Assembly: GCA_033557675.1 (NCBI GenBank)
Contig: JAWQRM010000314.1
Location: forward strand, 1 to 24,303
Source: Coptodactyla brooksi
Taxonomy: Eukaryota > Arthropoda > Insecta > Coleoptera > Scarabaeidae
DNA: 24,303 bases
Reading direction: 5' to 3'
Positions 19,057-24,303 of this stretch are shown here, piece by piece (position 1 is the stretch's first letter; the number at the start of each line of letters is the position of its first letter). The notes beneath the pieces were generated by a model. That model ran no database searches. It had not been told where the DNA came from and saw nothing but the letters and a program-made list of their open reading frames with translations. A program made the translations under genes and the position numbers.

Positions 19057-19301
19057 AAAGAAGGAACAACTAAAATGAAAAGCCAGACTTATGTACATAC
19101 ATAAGGTCCACTTACTTATAATCAGGTTTTAATTACTTTGTCCTTCTACCTACCAGGTCAAAAAAGATCGAGGCGGGTTTAGGGGTAGGGCCGTTATTGA
19201 ATATTTTATTTTTGTTTTTAAAAGTTTCTAAAATAACCTAACCCAAAGAGATCGATGAATATATTAAACTTACTAAAATATGCATGGAATTAAATTACTC
19301 G
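19057..19301 (-). mobile_element. body of a ribozyme-bearing repeat
   Basis: This non-coding repeat is shared with 13660-13826 (inverted) and 11647-11801 (same orientation). Common strings include TGTCCTTCTACCTACCAGG and GATCGATGAATAT with TAAACTTACTAAAATATG. Read on the minus strand it lies upstream of the hammerhead. A length of a few hundred bases, no coding capacity and a hammerhead at one edge resemble metazoan retrozymes. This classification is inference. Confidence 0.45.
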
Positions 19302-19319
19302 AAGATTCTCTAAGAAAAT

Positions 19320-19533
19320 CGGAACAGAGAAGAAAAAGATCGTGGTCCAAGAAGGATGAAGCTGCATAAACGGTGGCAAGAATTGAGAGCGCTCGGCTGG
19401 GAAGTTTTGTTTTTTTTTGAGTCCGGGCTATACGGAATCTACCGTATAGCCCGGACCTTGCCTCGTCCAACTACCACTTGTTTCACTCTCTGCAGAACTC
19501 TCTTAATGGTGTAAAGCTGGCTTCAAAAAATGG
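19320..19533 (+). pseudogene. mariner-like transposase relic, internally deleted
   Basis: The plus strand reads RKRSWSKKDEAA, a stop, TVA, then directly QELRALGWEVL, joining two regions that are normally well apart. The second catalytic motif (HHDNARPH) is therefore deleted. After a T-run and an inverted duplication at 19421-19456 it resumes as PDLASSNYHLFHSL, then QNSLNGVKLAS. The third catalytic Asp is replaced by Asn (SSN for PSD). It belongs to the same mariner lineage as the relic at 7068-7542: both share the KKDEA and GVKLA/DVKLA passages. The minus-strand open frame at 19273-19470 is a shadow. Confidence 0.78.
19421..19456. repeat. inverted duplication inside the mariner relic
   Basis: GTCCGGGCTATACGG at 19421-19435 is the exact reverse complement of 19442-19456, with a six-base spacer. 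The right arm is ordinary mariner coding sequence (compare 7191-7210 on the other strand), so the left arm is an inverted copy made at this site. Confidence 0.85.
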
Positions 19534-19655
19534 CAAAAGGTTATCGATCAAAATAGCACATGTTTGGTTTAATAAAGTTCATTGGAAATTTAAGAAAAAT
19601 GTGTTTGAATTTTGACGAAAGAACGCCAAGAAATTTTCCTTTGGCCCTTTGTTAT
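19528..19655. repeat. third, partial copy of the Tc1-like block
   Basis: The text from GGCAAAAGGTTATCGATCAA through TTTGGTTTAATAAAGTTCAT and GTGTTTGAATTTTGACGAA to about 19655 matches 13165-13285 and 18361-18475. The part encoding the SDET region is absent. Confidence 0.7.
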
Positions 19656-20498
19656 ATAATTAATTTATTGAATTAATTTAGAAACAATGTTTTATTGTAA
19701 ACATCAGTATATCTACTTTGTCCTTACGTAAATGTTAGCATAAAAATTATAATTTCAGAGAAATGTGTAGGTAATTAGTTAGTGATTACTAAAACATGCC
19801 TTTGGTTCACTTTTAACAGCAGATTTTTTTTTGTGTGTAGTATAATTTTAAAATAATCTGTGTATTTTAGAGGTGCTCAAAACAGTCGATACATACTGGG
19901 TTATATCAGAGGCCAAATTTCCGTTCCCTGCATGATAGATGAGGTGTCAACGTACTCTTATCAGATCCAAACGCGAAGTTAACGTAGAGTTAGCCTAATG
20001 CGATGTCAGCAGTGGTTCAATTAGGGAGAACGTCACTGATAAGAGTTAAGAGGGCGTTGCTGTACAGATGTGACGCAATTAATCATTTTGGGTACAGGGG
20101 TTGTTTACATTTCCCAACACCCTTGGATAATGGATAAAACACATTTTCGCACATTTTAACCAATATGTCGAGATATTATTGTTGATCAGGTTATTCTGAA
20201 AAATTTTAAATTCACTAACATCTGTCAGTTTCGAAAGCAACTGTTTGTTGCCTTGTGTAAGTAAGAAGTGGTCAGGGATACCGGTGGGTTGAAATCCCAC
20301 GGGCGATTGCCATACGTGTCCACTCAGACTAATTCAATTCCACTCCTTTACGTTCGCTAATGCATTCATTCATAAATAATTCGTGCTCAGTTGTATAAAA
20401 AAAACTGTCTTAGCAGGTATTGGCATTCGTATACCTACCATTCATAAGCGAGATTGCGGCAGGCATTTGTCAGGCCTGGTTTGTGTCTTTAACGACAG
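19656..20498. other. non-coding stretch
   Basis: No supported gene. GTGGGTTGAAATCCCAC at 20284-20300 looks like a tRNA T-arm but lacks the rest of a tRNA. Confidence 0.45.
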
Positions 20499-20619
20499 CA
20501 GGTTGGCAACACATGTTTGGAAACGAACGTTATGGCAGTAGTTCCGGTGATAGAAAAAAGCGAACGAACACCCCTTTGATGGTTGATTTGTGTGAAGCAG
20601 TCAAAATAGACCCAAGGAT
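20499..20619 (+). CDS. possible internal exon of an unidentified gene
   Basis: The open frame has plausible splice signals. The acceptor follows TTTGTGTCTTTAACGACAG (exon from 20499, or from 20502 if the next CAG is used). The donor is AAGGAT|GTAAGAA at 20619/20620. It reads GWQHMFGNERYGSSSGDRKK, then RTNTPLMVDLCEAVKIDPR. The mix of charged and polar residues looks like real protein. It enters with one base and leaves with two bases of split codons, so it cannot splice directly to the exon at 23380 in that exon's open frame; another exon would have to lie between, or the two belong to different genes. No family is recognised. Confidence 0.4.
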
Positions 20620-21025
20620 GTAAGAAACAGTAGGGTTAGTTTTACACTTAGAATTATTTGGATACATTTTTGAATGTGCGCGTCTTAGTTTAAAAGATTT
20701 CAAGGGTTTATTGCAGAGTATAAGGGCAAAATATACCTGTTGGCACCTTATTCTTTTCAACACCGGATGCTGCTATCATCACTTCCTGTGCAAAGTAATA
20801 ATGTAGAAAGAAATATTCAGAAACTGAATAAACCCTTACGAAGGCTGACTTTCTCTTACCTTGCCCCTGGTTTAAGTATACAAAAAAATTATAAAAAAAA
20901 ATTCCATTCGTACCTGTCATCTTTTTCCAATAATGTGTAATAACGCCCAAACGGTGCGATTTAGAACTGTTGTATAATAATAAAAGTGGCCCTCAAGTCT
21001 TATAAGGACTTCAAAAATATCATAA
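20620..21025. other. intron-like stretch
   Basis: Overlapping frames on both strands at 20530-20950 have no family signature. I call no gene. Confidence 0.4.
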
Positions 21026-21093
21026 TATGCAGGGTGTTCCATTTAAAAATCTGAAGTTAGATAGTTTTTAGAATAAACCGAACACCCTGTATA
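21026..21093. mobile_element. very short MITE-like element
   Basis: TATGCAGGGTGTTC at 21026-21039 and GAACACCCTGTATA at 21080-21093 are inverted repeats matching at 13 of 14 positions, 68 bases end to end. The CAGGGTGTTCCATTTAAA start is of a kind widely scattered in arthropod genomes. No coding content. Confidence 0.6.
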
Positions 21094-22019
21094 TTGCAAA
21101 ACTATTTCAAATTCCGAAGAGTTCGATGTCATGCAATCTTAGAGATTAATAACGAAATACCCTCTTGCCCCATATGACTGTATTTTTATAAATTATGTTT
21201 ATAACTCGAGAACTGTTGCTTTTAAGCATGTACTATCCTTATAGTTTTTTACTCACAATTTTAAGTAGATTACAAAAATATATTTTGTTACAAAAAGTTG
21301 TAAAAAGTCAAAAAATTTAGGTTAAGCACCTCAACCATATGTATAATTTTTACGAAATCCTTATTGTGACCAGATTATATAATAATTAACTTATATGTCA
21401 AGTACTGTTTTACTCAGTCTAACGTGGCAAGCTAAAAACAACACATTTGTTTGCGAATGCAATATTTTCTCTTACGAGAAAGTGAAAATATATATATTGT
21501 ATATAAATTATTTATATGAAATCAAACTATATAAAAATTGTATTAGTAACTGCCTCGTCACGGATTTTTATTTAATTTCTTTCTAAACTATTATTCGATT
21601 AGTGAAAATAACTCTCATTTTATAAACAAGCACTGTGATATATAACTTCAATATTCCAATATAAGTATAATGCAGCACAAAAGTATATAAACAACGTGAA
21701 AATATTTTGGTCCACTTAAAAATAGATTTATATTGAATATTTTCCACTTCTGAACCACGAAATCTTAGCATATTAAATTTTGCTAATTATTCATTGACTT
21801 ATAAATCTAAAAATTATACACGTAGTTTGGTTTAATTCTCTTAGATGTTCTTGCCAAGAAATTGCAGAATTTAATGGCATAAATTTCTGGAAATTGGCAA
21901 AGCTAACTGTGTAGTTGACAAGTAGCAGTTTATCACTTTTTGGAAAACATAATTCAGTAAAGAAGTCGCTTATATAAATATCGTACGTTATTAGTTCTAA
22001 AATATATGCCTTTCATGGT
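21094..22019. other. AT-rich non-coding stretch
   Basis: Nothing recognisable. Open frames at 21395-21586 and 21583-21771 are AT-driven. Confidence 0.5.
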
Positions 22020-22025
22020 TTTATT
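22020..22025 (-). promoter_or_regulatory. AATAAA poly(A) signal candidate
   Basis: AATAAA on the minus strand lies 14 bases past the stop codon at 22042-22040. This is close to the stop, but it would suit a short 3' end of the possible exon above it. Confidence 0.35.
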
Positions 22026-22039
22026 TTCAAATTCGTTTC

Positions 22040-22237
22040 CTAAATATTTTCTGTTGGACCAGCACGTATGAAATGCTGGCGAAGGATATAGCAGATTACT
22101 AAAGTACTGCCCACAACAATCTTAATTTCACCTGCATATGTTATTGAAATTTTCTTCTTTTGCTTTTTGTCTAATATTTCAAGACGTTGGTCGGTCCATA
22201 TCTTTGGATCCTCATTATAAGTGATTTCCAGTATTCC
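22040..22237 (-). CDS. possible terminal exon or C-terminal coding relic
   Basis: A minus-strand frame of 65 codons lacks an ATG start. It reads ILEITYNEDPKIWTDQRLEI, then LDKKQKKKISITYAGEIKI, then VVGSTLVICYILRQHFIRAG, and ends PTENI with TAG at 22042-22040. The lysine-rich stretch followed by a hydrophobic run (about residues 39-52) could be a membrane-anchoring tail. An intron acceptor-like TACTTTTTTTTCTGTAG lies just upstream near 22257, but the frame right after it is closed by a TAA at 22240-22238. The internal TATGCAG|GTGAAATT near 22135 is another possible acceptor. So it is either a short last exon or an old broken one. Family not recognised. Confidence 0.35.
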   Translation of the reverse strand, partial: GILEITYNEDPKIWTDQRLEILDKKQKKKISITYAGEIKIVVGSTLVICYILRQHFIRAGPTENI

Positions 22238-22257
22238 TTACGTATACGACTCTACAG

Positions 22258-23379
22258 AAAAAAAGTACTAACTGGACATACAAATTCCCAGTCATATTTT
22301 TAGATATAAAAAAATAATTGCATGCAATTACGTGACATATTTAATTATCACGTGAGTTGAGTACAGAAAAGTAACATTATTCTTATGAATTAAGGCTAAA
22401 AATAATGCCACACGCTGCAGAACATGTGCACTAGACCTCTATCTAGGGAGTTGTAATGAGTTTAATGTATACCAAACAATTCTTGGGTCAATATATGTCC
22501 CTGCGGCATTGAACGGGTTAAAGCTCATAAACTATTATAGGAAATATTTTTTATATATCATTACTTTTCTTTTATTAAGAGAAAGTCACCTGATACATTG
22601 TTGCATTAGCCTTCATAGAGACTCATAAATTTTAACACCCATGCACAGGGAAACGTATATATGTATTTCAATGAAACAATAAAGTCTGCCATAAAACAAA
22701 ACTCTAAATATCATTTATGTTTTTACGCCTCCACGCACCATAGTTATGTGCAAATTGATCATTACCGGTGGTTTAGGAAAGTAGACCAGCTGATGAAATA
22801 TTATAAAATACTTCTTGGCACTTTTATGGTTTCTGGTTCACTGTAAAAAGCTTTTGGAAAGTAGAACCCCATTAAATTTTACCATATGTAGGCGTTCGAT
22901 GCTTAACTAACACCTTAAAAAGAGAATAGTTGGACCACTTCTTGATGATCCACATAATACAGAATAATTTTATCTGTCGTTGACGTTAGAAATGGTCGCT
23001 TCGAAATATCAGCGCATTGAAAAAGGAACCGAACATTTCTTGCAACCACAAAATAACAAAACAAACAAAGCATATGCGTACGGAGAAAGGGATCCATATT
23101 TCCTCTCTACTGACGTTCATTTTTACAACTGAAACGGTCGTTTATCAAAATTACGACGCCCCAAACACAATATGCGTGCCATCGTCTTTCGTTTTTTTTC
23201 CCTTTTTATCTTTCCCGGTTTATTATTTTCTTTTTTGACGTTCGCGGTAGTAAACTGTGAGCGATAAAAACGAAACGAAAGAGTGTGGGATAATGTAAAA
23301 GTAAAATGTAAAAAAAAAATCGTCGACGGTAACTTGTCGATTTTGGATTTTAGGGTCATTTGACGTTTCTTTTTTGCAG
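22258..23379. other. intron-like stretch
   Basis: No supported gene. The last 60 bases are T-rich and end in TTTCTTTTTTGCAG, the acceptor of the exon at 23380. A 60-codon minus-strand frame at 22915-23097 is unassigned. Confidence 0.45.
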
Positions 23380-23561
23380 ATGACCACTCGGATTATGGTA
23401 GCACTGTGAGCGGAAGTACCGGAAAATCACCAGGACCACTTTACACTCCACCCACTTTTACATTTCCAACGCAACCGGGCACGATGTTAACACATAAAGC
23501 TGCTGTCTACTACCATCATCAATTGAGTTTACAAGAAGACCAGGGGATTGACATGACACAG
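23380..23561 (+). CDS. internal exon of an unidentified host gene, plus strand
   Basis: The best exon candidate on the plus strand. A strong pyrimidine tract and CAG end at 23379, and the donor is ACACAG|GTTGGT after 23561. The frame uses two bases completing a split codon and then 60 full codons, leaving in phase 0. It reads DHSDYGSTVSGSTGKSPGPL, then YTPPTFTFPTQPGTMLTHKA, then AVYYHHQLSLQEDQGIDMTQ. The other two frames hit stops early. The product is Ser/Thr/Pro/Gly rich and then His/Tyr/Gln rich, typical of a disordered region in a regulatory or cytoskeletal protein. The frame with the ATG at 23406 is the same frame, not a separate start. I cannot name the gene. Confidence 0.65.
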
Positions 23562-23779
23562 GTTGGTTATAAATTTAAGACGTGTACACCATATTGCGTA
23601 TCATAAATAAAGCGGAGCATGCGCTTTATGTTCAAAATTTTATAGGAAATACTCAAAGCTGTGAGAATAAAAAAGGTTTTTTGGGGTATACCGTGACGCA
23701 GGTAACCGACAAAATTATTGAAAAACGGGATATTGAATAAACTTTCCTCCGAATGCTATTAATTGAAATGTAGTTTAAA

Positions 23780-24190
23780 GTACACTTGTTAGGATCTTCT
23801 TCCGATTCAAGAATATGGAAGAACTCCAAAATTGATAATATTGCAAGGTATGATTTTTTTTCAGAACAATTAGGCTTTGCTTTTATTGTCTTAAGTCATG
23901 ATGAGGAACTCAGAAACGAAATGTCAATTAGAACTGGTGTAATACAGGGCTATGTATTGTCCCTGATGATATTTCCCACAGTTGTGGACTGGATCATATT
24001 GGAGCATCGAACAAAAAAACGAGCATAGCATGGAATAAATTTAATACTTAGATGACCTAGACTTTGTAGATCAAATCATGGCAAAGTCACAATCAGTACC
24101 ATCCATAAACTAAGAGCAAACCAACGATCAATGGAAAGAAGGTTGAATTGTGGATATGTTGACCGTGGAGTCTTGTAAAAAGTACAAGGT
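23780..24190 (+). pseudogene. RTE-like LINE reverse transcriptase fragment
   Basis: Relic of a non-LTR retrotransposon polymerase. MSIRTGVIQGYVLSLMIF at about 23921-23974 corresponds to the TGVRQGCLLSP box. VVDWIILE follows. After a stop at 24027 LDDLDFVDQIMAKS at about 24045-24086 stands where LDFADD with the catalytic Asp pair is expected; the pair is broken (VDQ). Then, after a deletion, KLRANQRSMERRLNCGYVDR at about 24108-24167 matches the KLRxxQRAMER passage of RTE-type C-terminal regions. It lies just downstream of the exon at 23380-23561, consistent with insertion in an intron. Dead copy. Confidence 0.7.
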
Positions 24191-24303
24191 ATTTCCGAGT
24201 TTTATCAAAGTTAATCTCCCAAAGTCACATGTTCAGAATAAAGTCGAAACATTTGCCAAACAAAAATGGCTAGACTTAGAGATCAAACATTTATGCAGTA
24301 AAC

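Noticed and set aside
19273..19470. Minus-strand 65-codon gene
   Set aside because: It is a shadow of the plus-strand mariner relic and its inverted duplication.
20284..20300. tRNA or tRNA-derived SINE, from a T-arm-like GTGGGTTGAAATCCCAC
   Set aside because: The nearly invariant C of the loop is G, no matching acceptor strand is found upstream, and no A-box or anticodon arm is evident.
22320..22362. ACGTGAC / CACGTGA pair as a regulatory or MITE signal
   Set aside because: The arms are too short and the spacing irregular; nothing else supports an element.

Overview
The window looks like eukaryotic, AT-rich, intron- and repeat-dominated DNA, most likely from an insect. The evidence is the set of mobile-element relics (several mariner-like copies, Tc1-like, piggyBac-like and three kinds of non-LTR retrotransposon) and short exon-like islands bounded by GT/AG splice signals. 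I see no bacterial operon, rRNA, tRNA or CRISPR. No complete gene is visible. Every recognisable transposase or reverse transcriptase is broken by stops, frameshifts or deletions.

Layout. 2-376: 3' end of a mariner-superfamily transposase with DD41D-like spacing. About 1.1-1.7 kb: unassigned GC-richer island. 3.28-4.32 kb: imperfect fold-back element of about 1 kb. 5.8-9.0 kb: a candidate internally deleted piggyBac-like element, with two mariner relics between its outer inverted matches; the second relic carries a hammerhead-ribozyme-like motif. 10.1-10.75 kb: a decayed coding segment and one well-bounded exon, both on the minus strand. 11.6-12.0 kb: an insertion flanked by 25-bp direct repeats. 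12.55-12.91 kb: 3' end of a LINE. 13.06-13.87 kb: Tc1-like relic followed by a relic with a decayed hammerhead. 14.1-14.8 kb: Jockey-like LINE fragment on the minus strand. 15.45-17.18 kb: a decayed hammerhead next to a tandem duplication of about 855 bp. 18.2-19.65 kb: second Tc1-like copy, a hammerhead candidate, a mariner relic and a third Tc1-like piece. 20.5 and 23.4 kb: exon-like segments on the plus strand; 22.04-22.24 kb: possible terminal exon on the minus strand. 23.8-24.2 kb: RTE-like LINE fragment.

The most interesting theme is four 36-43-nt hammerhead-ribozyme-like motifs in unrelated surroundings. Two, at 7393-7435 and 19014-19056 on the minus strand, keep the conserved core, a hairpin for helix II, a minimal helix III with a four-base loop, a cleavage-type triplet and a short helix I. 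The other two, at 13827-13862 (+) and 15447-15489 (-), are decayed. Minimal-helix-III hammerheads are known from Penelope-like elements and metazoan retrozymes, so these may be traces of a small ribozyme-bearing retroelement family. No Penelope-type reverse transcriptase is visible here, so that link is inference.
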